A DNA stretch of 40,618 nucleotides from Lysobacter sp. A03 (GTDB lineage Bacteria; Pseudomonadota; Gammaproteobacteria; Xanthomonadales; Xanthomonadaceae): NCBI RefSeq assembly GCF_000855665.1, contig NZ_JXSS01000021.1:1-40618 (forward strand). The letters are read 5' to 3'. Both the position numbers and the translations under genes were made by a program. The notes under the pieces were generated by a model that was given only the letters and a program-made list of their open reading frames with translations, was not told where the DNA came from and made no database searches. Each line of letters begins with the position of its first letter. The first letter of the stretch is position 1. This document shows positions 21,301 through 30,149 of the stretch, one piece after another.

Positions 21301-22134
21301 TCAGGATTGGGATTCAAGGAACGGGTGGCGCTTGGTGACTTCGTCAATGGCCATCAGCGTCTCCAGCAGCGCGCGCATCTGGTCCAGCGGCCAGGCGTTG
21401 GGTCCGTCGGAAAGCGCTTCGGCCGGATTGGGATGGGTTTCCATGAAGATGCCGGATATGCCCACTGCCATGGCGGCACGCGACAACACCGGCACGAATT
21501 CGCGCTGGCCGCCGCTCTTGCCGCCCGCGCCGCCGGGCAGTTGCACCGAATGGGTGGCATCAAACACCACCGGGCAGCCGGTGTCACGCATCACGGCCAG
21601 GCTGCGCATGTCGCTGACCAGGTTGTTGTAACCGAAGCTGGCGCCGCGCTCGCACACCATGATGTCGGTGTTGCCGGTCGCCAGCGCCTTGTCGGCGACG
21701 TGCTTCATTTCCCACGGCGACAGGAACTGGCCCTTCTTGATATTGACCGGCTTGCCGGCGCTGGCGACCTTCTGGATGAAGTCGGTCTGCCGGCACAGGA
21801 ACGCCGGCGTCTGCAGCACGTCGACCACCGAGGCGACCTCGTCCATCGGGGTGTACTCGTGGACGTCGGTCAACACCGGCACGCCGATCTGTTTCTTGAC
21901 CTCGGCCAGCACTTTCAGGCCTTCCTCGATGCCCGGGCCGCGGAAGCCGTACACCGACGTGCGGTTGGCCTTGTCGAAGCTGGACTTGAAGATGAAGGGG
22001 ATGCCCAGCTCGTCGGTGATCTGCTTCAGCGTGCCGGCGGTGTCGAGCTGGAGCTGCATCGACTCGATCACGCACGGCCCGGCAATAAGGAAGAACGGCC
22101 GGTCCAGGCCGATCTCGAAACCACACAAGTTCAT
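21301..22134 (-). CDS. kdsA: 3-deoxy-8-phosphooctulonate synthase (KDO-8-P synthase)
   Basis: KdsA condenses PEP with arabinose 5-phosphate to make KDO-8-phosphate for lipopolysaccharide. ATG 22134 gives 277 residues starting [14 protein letters not shown]; the upstream in-frame extension is not family-like. The active-site strand reads GPCVIES (19-25), with Cys21 where the E. coli enzyme has Asn (FGGMNVLES), which is the signature of the metal-dependent class. [16 protein letters not shown] and [10 protein letters not shown] are also intact. It is placed between pyrG (28 bp) and eno (18 bp). Confidence 0.97.
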   Translation of the reverse strand: MNLCGFEIGLDRPFFLIAGPCVIESMQLQLDTAGTLKQITDELGIPFIFKSSFDKANRTSVYGFRGPGIEEGLKVLAEVKKQIGVPVLTDVHEYTPMDEVASVVDVLQTPAFLCRQTDFIQKVASAGKPVNIKKGQFLSPWEMKHVADKALATGNTDIMVCERGASFGYNNLVSDMRSLAVMRDTGCPVVFDATHSVQLPGGAGGKSGGQREFVPVLSRAAMAVGISGIFMETHPNPAEALSDGPNAWPLDQMRALLETLMAIDEVTKRHPFLESQS

Positions 22135-22162
22135 TGCACTTCTCCGTACTTGCGCAAGGCGT

Positions 22163-23968
<1,806 letters not shown>

Positions 23969-23984
23969 TCACCACGTGGCGCGA

Positions 23985-24281
23985 TCAGCTGCGATCGTCT
24001 TCTTCTTCAGGCTCGATCGCCTGCTCCTGCGCGGCGGCTTCGGCGCCGAAGTCCGCACGGTCCTGCGCAACGTCGGCACTCTGCTCAGCAGCATCAGCCT
24101 GCTGGGCGGCCGCGCCGGCCTGAGCCTCGGCCTGACCGGCCTGGTCTTCTGCCTGGTCGGCAGCGGCCTGCGCCTGCTGGGCCTGTGCCTGGGCGTCGAG
24201 ATCGGCGGACTGGGCGAAAGCGGCCGGAGCGGCCATCAGGGCGGCGATCATGGTCGGCAACACAAGCTTGCGGATATTCAT
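23985..24281 (-). CDS. Small secreted Ala/Gln/Asp-rich protein, unknown function
   Basis: The 98-residue protein has a clear Sec signal (MNIRKLV..., cleavage after AFA near residue 23). The mature part is almost wholly Ala, Gln, Asp and Glu in loose AQAQ/ADQAE repeats, with no Cys or Trp and one Phe, and ends in an acidic EPEEEDD segment. It is predicted to be helical or disordered and strongly acidic, and would be periplasmic or released. No family is recognised. It sits alone between parE (divergent) and pyrG, with its own terminator, which supports a real, separately expressed gene. Confidence 0.7.
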   Translation of the reverse strand: MNIRKLVLPTMIAALMAAPAAFAQSADLDAQAQAQQAQAAADQAEDQAGQAEAQAGAAAQQADAAEQSADVAQDRADFGAEAAAQEQAIEPEEEDDRS

Positions 24282-24590
24282 CTGGGTAAATCTCCATTGG
24301 ATTGGGGTGGGCGGACGGCGTTTGCTGTCCTTTGTTGCTGGCCGCTCCCCTAAGCGACGGAAACGAACCTACAGACGCCCACCCTGCCAAATACTGAATA
24401 ACGGGACCTTTACACGGGCCGATTTCACGCCCCGTTATAGAATCCGCCAGCTCTGCGACGTCCTTCACCGGAGCTGCGTGACCGGCGCCCACCCCGGCTT
24501 CCCTCGCCTTTGCTTCCTTGACCACCTACGGTGCCGCCCGCCATTCTGGCGAGCTGACTGCACCCCCGACCCAACGCGAACCACTGCCTG
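24282..24590. promoter_or_regulatory. parE / small-protein divergent intergenic region with operator-like inverted repeat
   Basis: This 309-bp region holds no convincing gene. An 8-bp perfect inverted repeat ATAACGGG (24398-24405) and CCCGTTAT (24431-24438) encloses TTTACA (24409-24414) and overlaps TATAGA (24436-24441). These hexamers could be -35 and -10 elements for parE, but the 21-bp spacer is long. The repeat may be an operator. The rest shows nothing distinctive. Confidence 0.35.
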
Positions 24591-26510
24591 ATGAACAACC
24601 GCTACGACGCCGCCGACATCGAAGTCCTCTCCGGGTTGGACCCGGTCAAGCGTCGCCCCGGCATGTACACCGACACCACCCGGCCCAACCACCTGGCCCA
24701 GGAGGTGATCGACAACGCCGTGGACGAGGCATTGGCCGGGCACGCGAAGACCATCGACGTGGTGATGCACGGCGACGGCAGTTGCGAGGTCAGCGATGAC
24801 GGACGCGGCATGCCGGTGGATATCCACCCGGAGGAAGGAGTCCCCGGAGTGGAGTTGATCCTGACCCGCCTGCACGCCGGCGGAAAGTTCAGCAACAAGA
24901 ACTACACGTTCTCCGGCGGCCTGCATGGCGTGGGCGTCAGCGTGGTCAATGCCCTGTCAACGCGGCTGGACGTCTATATCAAACGCGACGGCGTCGAGCA
25001 GCGGATGAGTTTCGCCGACGGTGAGCGGGTCTCCGAGCTGGAGACCGTTGGCAGCGTCGGTCGCCGTAACACCGGCACGCGACTGCACTTCTGGCCGGAT
25101 CCTAAATACTTCGATACGCCCAAGTTCAACCTGCGCGGCCTCAAGCACCTGCTGCGCGCGAAGGCGGTGCTTTGCCCGGGACTGACCGTGAAGCTGCTGG
25201 ACGTGGCCACGGATGAGCGCATCGAGTGGCACTACGCCGATGGCCTGAGCGATTACCTGCTCGACGAGTTGCGCGCCGACCAGCCTGCGCGCGAACTGCT
25301 TCCTCCCGAGCTGTTTGTCGGCAAGCTGGAGAAGGATTCGGAGACGGTCGACTGGGCGGTGGCCTGGGCCCCGGACGGCGAGCTGGTCCAGGAAAGCTAC
25401 GTCAACCTGATTCCCACCGCGCAGCACGGTACGCACGTCAACGGGTTGCGCAGCGGTTTCACCGACGCCCTGCGCGCCTTCTGCGACTTCCGCAGCCTGC
25501 TCCCGCGCGGGGTCAAACTGGCACCGGAAGACGTCTGGGACCGGGTCGCCTTCGTGCTCAGCGTCAAATTGCTGGATCCGCAGTTCAGCGGCCAGACCAA
25601 GGAGCGGCTGAGCTCGCGCCAGACCGCGGGCTTCGTGGAGGCTGCCGCGCAGGATGCCTTCACCCTGTGGCTCAACCAGAACGTCGAGCTGGGCGAGCGG
25701 ATCGCCCAGCTGGCCATCGAGCGTGCCAGCGCCCGGTTGAAGACCGAAAAGCAGATCACCCGCAAGAAGGTCACCCAGGGCCCCGCCTTGCCCGGCAAGC
25801 TGGCCGATTGCATCAGCCAGGATCTCTCACGCACCGAGTTGTTTCTGGTGGAGGGTGACTCGGCCGGCGGCAGCGCGCGTCAGGCACGCGACAAGGACTT
25901 CCAGGCCATCCTGCCCCTGCGCGGCAAGATCCTGAACACCTGGGAGGTCGCTTCCGGCAGCGTGCTGGCTTCGCAGGAAGTGCACGACATCGCCGTGGCG
26001 ATCGGCTGCGATCCGGGGAAGGACGACCTCAGCGGGCTGCGCTACGGCAAGGTGGTGATCCTGGCCGACGCGGACTCCGACGGCCTCCACATCGCCACGC
26101 TGCTATGCGCGCTGTTCCTCCAGCATTTCCCCGCATTGGTCGCGGCCGGGCATGTGTTCGTGGCGATGCCGCCGCTGTTCCGGGTCGACCTGGGCAAGCA
26201 GGTGTTCTACGCCCTGGACGAGGAGGAGAAGCGGATCCTGCTGGAGAAGATCGAGCGCGAGAAAGCCGAGCGCAAGAAGGGCTCCGCCGGCACCGTCAAC
26301 GTCACCCGCTTCAAGGGTCTTGGCGAGATGAATCCGTCGCAGCTGCGCGAATCGACCATCCATCCCGACACCCGCCGGCTGGTCCAGCTGACCGTCGAGG
26401 AAGGTACGCAGACCCACGCGCTGATGGACATGTTGCTGGCGCGCAAGCGGGCCGGCGACCGCAAGGCCTGGCTGGAAGACAAGGGCGATCTGGCGACGTT
26501 GGAAGTCTAG
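24591..26510 (+). CDS. parE: DNA topoisomerase IV subunit B
   Basis: ParE is the ATPase subunit of topoisomerase IV, which with ParC decatenates sister chromosomes. The 639-residue protein has the GHKL ATPase domain (EVIDNAVDEAL, DDGRGMPV, GGLHGVGVSVVNALS), a transducer domain, and a TOPRIM domain with EGDSA (421-425) and DADSDG (493-498). Topo IV B and gyrase B are alike; the short C-terminal part and the absence of the large gyrase B insertion favour ParE. It ends 15 bp before the convergent hutG. Confidence 0.95.
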   Translation: MNNRYDAADIEVLSGLDPVKRRPGMYTDTTRPNHLAQEVIDNAVDEALAGHAKTIDVVMHGDGSCEVSDDGRGMPVDIHPEEGVPGVELILTRLHAGGKFSNKNYTFSGGLHGVGVSVVNALSTRLDVYIKRDGVEQRMSFADGERVSELETVGSVGRRNTGTRLHFWPDPKYFDTPKFNLRGLKHLLRAKAVLCPGLTVKLLDVATDERIEWHYADGLSDYLLDELRADQPARELLPPELFVGKLEKDSETVDWAVAWAPDGELVQESYVNLIPTAQHGTHVNGLRSGFTDALRAFCDFRSLLPRGVKLAPEDVWDRVAFVLSVKLLDPQFSGQTKERLSSRQTAGFVEAAAQDAFTLWLNQNVELGERIAQLAIERASARLKTEKQITRKKVTQGPALPGKLADCISQDLSRTELFLVEGDSAGGSARQARDKDFQAILPLRGKILNTWEVASGSVLASQEVHDIAVAIGCDPGKDDLSGLRYGKVVILADADSDGLHIATLLCALFLQHFPALVAAGHVFVAMPPLFRVDLGKQVFYALDEEEKRILLEKIEREKAERKKGSAGTVNVTRFKGLGEMNPSQLRESTIHPDTRRLVQLTVEEGTQTHALMDMLLARKRAGDRKAWLEDKGDLATLEV

Positions 26511-26525
26511 GCGGCAACCAGCCGA

Positions 26526-27320
26526 TCAGCGCTGGCCAACCGTTGCCAGCGCATTGCCGAGCATGGTGTCGAGCAGGCGCTGCAAGCGCGAGGCGCGCTC
26601 GGGGACGTAACGCGTGGACTCCTCGTCCATATAGCAGCGCTGGCTGATCTCCAGCTGCACTGCGTCCACGCCCTGCTCGGGGGCGCCGTAGTGGCGGGTG
26701 ATGTAGCCACCCTTGAAGCGGCCGTTCGCGACCCAGTCGTATTCATTCTGCTCGCCCAGCACCGCCTCCAGCCCGAGTTGAACCTGCGGCGAGCAACTGG
26801 CGCCATCGGCGGTGCCCAGATTGAGGTCGGGCAGCCGGCCGGGAAACAGGAACGGCAGTTCGCTGCCGCGGATCGAGTGGCCCTCCCACAGCAGCGCACG
26901 GCCGTGCTTTGCCACGAGCCGATCGAGCTCGGCTCGCAGGGCGTCGTGGTAGGGCTGCCAGTAGCGGCGGACGCGATCGACGATCTCCGCCCGGGTCGGC
27001 GCCGCGCCATCCAGATACACCGGCTCACCGTTGAAACGCACGGCCGGACACAGGCCGGTGGTGTTCTGCCCCGGATACAGCGAGACGTCATCGGAGGGAC
27101 GGTTCAGGTCGACGACGTAGCGCGAGTAGCGCGGCACCAGCACCGATGCGCCCAACTGGCGGGCGAAGGCATACAGGCGGGACACATGCCAGTCGGTGTC
27201 GGGCGCAGTGCGCGCGCCCGGCGTCATGCGCTCGGCCAGCTGGTCGGGGATACGGCTGCCGTCGTGGGGCAGGCTGACCAGCAGCGCCGCGGTGCCGCGA
27301 TGCAGTTCGAAGGTATCCAT
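26526..27320 (-). CDS. hutG: N-formylglutamate deformylase (amidohydrolase)
   Basis: This enzyme removes formate from N-formyl-L-glutamate, the last step of one histidine degradation route. ATG 27320 gives 264 residues starting MDTFELHRGTAALLVSLPHDG. Family features are SLPHDGSRIP, DTDWHVSRLY, WEGHSIRGSELP and QLEISQRCYMDE. No other hut genes are nearby; it follows slyD by 10 bp on the same strand, so it is likely co-transcribed with that chaperone gene. The symbol is given by function, and the substrate has not been shown here. Confidence 0.88.
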   Translation of the reverse strand: MDTFELHRGTAALLVSLPHDGSRIPDQLAERMTPGARTAPDTDWHVSRLYAFARQLGASVLVPRYSRYVVDLNRPSDDVSLYPGQNTTGLCPAVRFNGEPVYLDGAAPTRAEIVDRVRRYWQPYHDALRAELDRLVAKHGRALLWEGHSIRGSELPFLFPGRLPDLNLGTADGASCSPQVQLGLEAVLGEQNEYDWVANGRFKGGYITRHYGAPEQGVDAVQLEISQRCYMDEESTRYVPERASRLQRLLDTMLGNALATVGQR

Positions 27321-27330
27321 GACGCTGCTA

Positions 27331-27810
27331 TCAGTGCTCGTGGCCACCGTCGCCATGCACGTGGCCGTGCTCGATCTCCTCGGCCTGGGCCTCGCGAACA
27401 TCGACGATCTCGATGTTGAAGCTGAGGTCCTTGCCGGCCATCGGGTGGTTGAGGTCCACGTCGACCACGCTCATGCCGACCTTCTGCACCGTCACCGGAC
27501 GGGGGCCGAACTTGGTCTGCAGGGTCACCTGCATGCCGGGCGCAAGACGGGTGCCCTTGAAGTACTTCTTCGGCACGCGCTGGATCATGCCCTCCTGCAC
27601 CTCGCCATAGGCGTCGGCGGCACTGACGTCGGCGGTGATCTTGTCGCCCGCCTCGTGGCCTTCCATCGCCTTTTCCAGACCCGGGATGATGTTGCCGTGG
27701 CCCACCAGAATCACCAGCGGCTCGCGGCCTTCGGAGGTTTCGATCACATCGCTGCCCTGCTCGGCAACGGAGTAATGGAAGCTGACGACGCGGTCTTTCT
27801 CGATTTTCAT
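27331..27810 (-). CDS. slyD: FKBP-type peptidyl-prolyl isomerase SlyD
   Basis: SlyD is a cytoplasmic prolyl isomerase and chaperone that also binds nickel for hydrogenase or urease maturation in some species. ATG 27810 gives 159 residues. The FKBP core (MKIEKDRVVSFHYSV, PLVILVGHGNIIPGLEKAM) is split by the insert-in-flap domain (about 70-125). The C-terminus is a short His-rich tail (HGHVHGDGGHEH), less extensive than in E. coli, consistent with metal binding. It is divergent from the first NlpC/P60 gene over 71 bp. Confidence 0.95.
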   Translation of the reverse strand: MKIEKDRVVSFHYSVAEQGSDVIETSEGREPLVILVGHGNIIPGLEKAMEGHEAGDKITADVSAADAYGEVQEGMIQRVPKKYFKGTRLAPGMQVTLQTKFGPRPVTVQKVGMSVVDVDLNHPMAGKDLSFNIEIVDVREAQAEEIEHGHVHGDGGHEH

Positions 27811-27881
27811 GACGGTACTCGGTGGGAAGCAGAACGAAAGGCAGGTTGCCGTCGACGGGAGAAGCAGGGAAGCTATGTTCC

Positions 27882-28457
27882 GTGACGAAAGCCGCGCATT
27901 ATCCCGGCATCCCCGCCCACGCGCCAGCAGCCATCCTGCGGGCACCCCGGCGGTGGCTGCTGCTCCTCGCCCTCGCCAGCGTGCTGGCGGGTTGCGGCGG
28001 TGGCGGCAAATCGGTTCGATCCAAGGCTGCGACTCCGGTCCCCAGCCGCGACTGGGGGCGCAATGCGCCGGCCGATCCGGAGGCGTCAAATTCGGTGCTG
28101 ATGCGGGCGATCAGCCTGGTCGGTACGCCCTACCGCTACGGTGGAAACACACCCCAGTCGGGCTTTGACTGCAGCGGCCTGGTCAACTACGTGTACGACG
28201 ACATGCTTCGTAAAAAGCTGCCGCGGTCCTCGAGCGCGCTGGCGGCCTACCAGGGGCAGAAGATCAATCCACGCCAGCTCACAGCAGGCGACCTGGTCTT
28301 TTTCGGCAGCCGCGGGCAAGTAAGCCACGTCGGCATCTATGTCGGCGACGGGCGCTTCGTCCACGCTCCCAGCAGCGGTGGCACCGTCCGTCTGGATCAT
28401 CTGGACGGCGCCTACTGGCGTGACCACTACACCGGCGCCAAGCGGGTGATTGAGTGA
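27882..28457 (+). CDS. NlpC/P60 family lipoprotein peptidoglycan hydrolase (first of pair)
   Basis: GTG 27882, with AGGGA 11 bp upstream, gives 191 residues. A hydrophobic signal ending VLAGC (Cys38) marks a lipoprotein. The NlpC/P60 domain (about 72-190) has its catalytic Cys97 in GFDCSGLVNY, His149 in SHVGIYVG and His161 in RFVHAPS. Such enzymes cut the D-gamma-Glu-to-meso-DAP bond of stem peptides. The domain is closely related to that of the next gene (28543-29244), so the pair probably arose by duplication. An in-frame start at 27822 is less likely because it puts too long a leader before the signal. Confidence 0.9.
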   Translation: MTKAAHYPGIPAHAPAAILRAPRRWLLLLALASVLAGCGGGGKSVRSKAATPVPSRDWGRNAPADPEASNSVLMRAISLVGTPYRYGGNTPQSGFDCSGLVNYVYDDMLRKKLPRSSSALAAYQGQKINPRQLTAGDLVFFGSRGQVSHVGIYVGDGRFVHAPSSGGTVRLDHLDGAYWRDHYTGAKRVIE

Positions 28458-28460
28458 ACC

Positions 28461-28481
28461 GAATGCGCAGTTTTCGCATTC
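28461..28481 (+). terminator. Short hairpin just after the first NlpC/P60 gene
   Basis: GAATGCG (28461-28467) and CGCATTC (28475-28481) form a 7-bp stem with loop CAGTTTT, 3 bp past the stop codon. No T-run follows, so this may be a weak terminator or an mRNA 3' structure. AT-rich DNA with TATAAA (28514-28519) follows and may hold the promoter of the next gene. Confidence 0.35.
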
Positions 28482-28542
28482 CCTTCACACGGGTTAACGA
28501 AATTTTTACGGAATATAAACGTCACGGCAGCGTTTGGAGTGC

Positions 28543-29244
28543 ATGATCGCCCCGTCCTGTTTCAGTGATGACCGCGTGACGACACTCCTATCAAGCCGCC
28601 CAGCGCGCACCACCGCTCCCTCCGCCCGACGTCGGCCGGCAGGTTTCTCCCTCTTCCTTGCAGCACTGCTGGCGCTTCCCGCGCTGCCGGCGGTGGCGAC
28701 ACAGTCCACCGAGGCGCCCATGCCCTCGATGGCCGACATGCCGGTGATGATGCCGGATGCGATGAGCATGCCGGACCGGGCCCTGAGCCTGGCCAGCGAC
28801 ATCAGCGGCATGTTGGCTTCAGGCAAGGCAGCGGCGGTCGCCGAGGACTACACCCCGCCCGACCACAGCGCACGCAACATCCTGCAGCGCGCCCTGACCC
28901 TGCTGGGCACTCCGTACCGCTGGGGTGGCAACACGCCCGACAAGGGCTTTGATTGCAGCGGCCTGGTCAGCTACGTGTTCCGCAACGCCATGGGCATCGA
29001 CCTGCCGCGGGTATCACGCGAGCAGGCCAATTCCGGCCAGTTGGTTGCCAGCAAAACCGAACTCGCCGAGGGCGACCTGGTGTTCTTCGGCCGCAAGGGC
29101 CGGATCGACCACGTCGGCATCTACGTAGGTGAGGGCCGTTTCGTGCATGCCCCGAGCACCGGCAAGGACGTGATGGTCTCCAGTCTGGAAAAGGGCTACT
29201 GGAGCGGCAAGTACATGCAGGCGCGTCGACTGGCCGGCAGCTGA
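28543..29244 (+). CDS. NlpC/P60 family peptidoglycan hydrolase with Met-rich segment (second of pair)
   Basis: ATG 28543 gives 233 residues; GTG 28576 is an alternative start that leaves the signal intact. A basic stretch (SARRRPAGF) precedes a hydrophobic Sec-type signal (about 34-52, ending AVA) with no lipobox, unlike the first copy. Residues 60-76 hold seven Met in a Pro/Asp-rich spacer (MPSMADMPVMMPDAMSM). The NlpC/P60 domain (about 112-230) has Cys138 in GFDCSGLVSY, His190 in IDHVGIYVG and His202 in RFVHAPS, so it should be an active D,L-endopeptidase in the periplasm. An AT-rich stretch before it (28497-28520) suggests its own promoter. Confidence 0.9.
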   Translation: MIAPSCFSDDRVTTLLSSRPARTTAPSARRRPAGFSLFLAALLALPALPAVATQSTEAPMPSMADMPVMMPDAMSMPDRALSLASDISGMLASGKAAAVAEDYTPPDHSARNILQRALTLLGTPYRWGGNTPDKGFDCSGLVSYVFRNAMGIDLPRVSREQANSGQLVASKTELAEGDLVFFGRKGRIDHVGIYVGEGRFVHAPSTGKDVMVSSLEKGYWSGKYMQARRLAGS

Positions 29245-29269
29245 TACGCCGAGCCGGCGCGAATGCGCA

Positions 29270-29297
29270 GAATCAGCCGCCTCCGGGCGGCTGATTC
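29270..29297 (+). terminator. Strong hairpin after the second NlpC/P60 gene
   Basis: A perfect 12-bp inverted repeat GAATCAGCCGCC/GGCGGCTGATTC (29270-29281 and 29286-29297) with loop TCCG lies 25 bp past the stop. It is followed by GTTTCC, a short T-run. It may also serve the convergent thioesterase gene. Confidence 0.7.
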
Positions 29298-29334
29298 GTT
29301 TCCGGGGTCCGCAGTTTGCTGAACGCCCTGACGC

Positions 29335-29841
29335 TCAGGCGTCGTGGTCGTGGGCGTCGTGCGCTTGCCGATAGCGCTCCACGGTCTGCTCGATCCCCTT
29401 GCTCAGCTGCATCACCTGCTGCGCGTACTCGGCCAGCTCGCGATCGTCGTCGCTGACCGGCTCCCAGGCAGGAACGGCGGTCGGCTTGCCCTCCACACCG
29501 TCGAGCGCGACAAACACGATCACGCAGTGCGTGCACAGGCGAGGCTCACCGCCCATCGGATCGCGGGCGGCCACCTCCACTGAGAAGTGCATGCTGCTGG
29601 TGCCGGTGTGGACAAGCTTGGTGCGCACCGTCACCAGATCACTGATCCGGATCGGCGCCATGAAGCGGATACCGCCGACGGCGACGGTCACGCTGTAGGC
29701 ACCGCTCCAGCCGACCGCGGCCGCGTAACCGGCCTGGTCGATCCACTTCATCACCACGCCACCGTGCACCTTGCCGCCGTAGTTCACATCGGCCGGTTCG
29801 GCGAGGAAACGCAGGGTGAGCTCGCGCTGGCTGCCGATCAC
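29335..29841 (-). CDS. Hotdog-fold acyl-CoA thioesterase
   Basis: The protein is a hotdog acyl-CoA thioesterase of the YciA/ACOT type, expected to hydrolyse acyl-CoAs in the cytoplasm. The central motif VHGGVVMKWIDQAGYAAA and the following RFMAPIRISDLVTV are typical; the tail is His/Asp-rich (AHDAHDHDA). The start is a puzzle. GTG 29841 puts the family-like RELTLRFLAEPADVN near the N-terminus (168 residues). However, the best Shine-Dalgarno (GAGGAG at 29931-29936) serves an ATG at 29924 in another frame, whose 28-codon frame ends at a TGA overlapping this GTG. Either a coupled leader peptide or a frameshift separates them. An in-frame TTG at 29910 is a third option. Confidence 0.85.
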   Translation of the reverse strand: MIGSQRELTLRFLAEPADVNYGGKVHGGVVMKWIDQAGYAAAVGWSGAYSVTVAVGGIRFMAPIRISDLVTVRTKLVHTGTSSMHFSVEVAARDPMGGEPRLCTHCVIVFVALDGVEGKPTAVPAWEPVSDDDRELAEYAQQVMQLSKGIEQTVERYRQAHDAHDHDA

Positions 29842-29924
29842 GCCGGAGCCCGACCGAAGGCTACTGCTCCCCGCTGGACACCAAGCCGGCTCGGGGTAAA
29901 GGAAAGGCAAGCGGTTGCGGGCAT
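29838..29924 (-). CDS. Possible 28-codon leader ORF, or displaced 5' end of the thioesterase gene
   Basis: ATG 29924 lies 6 nt after GAGGAG, the best ribosome site in this region. Its frame reads MPATACLSFTPSRLGV... for 28 codons and stops at TGA 29838-29840. That stop overlaps the proposed thioesterase GTG as GTGA, the usual sign of translational coupling. The peptide resembles nothing known. If a single-base indel lies between 29845 and 29920, this is simply the true N-terminus of the thioesterase. Confidence 0.35.
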   Translation of the reverse strand: MPATACLSFTPSRLGVQRGAVAFGRAPA

Positions 29925-29930
29925 GGGGTA

Positions 29931-29947
29931 CTCCTCAATCTGATTGA
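29931..29947 (-). promoter_or_regulatory. Shine-Dalgarno overlapping a 13-bp dyad upstream of the thioesterase leader
   Basis: GAGGAG (29931-29936, minus strand) is overlapped by the perfect dyad TCAATC-T-GATTGA (29935-29947). A repressor site or RNA hairpin here could control access to the ribosome site. Confidence 0.35.
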
Positions 29948-30149
29948 TCGGCAATTATGCGCAGCTTGGCCGCACTTGCGTTGCGCCGGTTGGCGCAGGC
30001 TGGCGACCGCGACCATGACCCCGACTTGGGCGTCACACCGAGGCGCGGGGTGCACGCCGCGCAGTCGCCGGCAGATGCGTCCCCCAAGCATGGACTTGCG
30101 CGGTTCAGTCATCGACACTGCCCCACTCCCTTTGCCACCCGATTCCACC

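Noticed and set aside
24591-26510. Calling the topoisomerase gene gyrB
   Set aside because: The length (639 residues) and lack of the large insertion found in gammaproteobacterial GyrB favour ParE.
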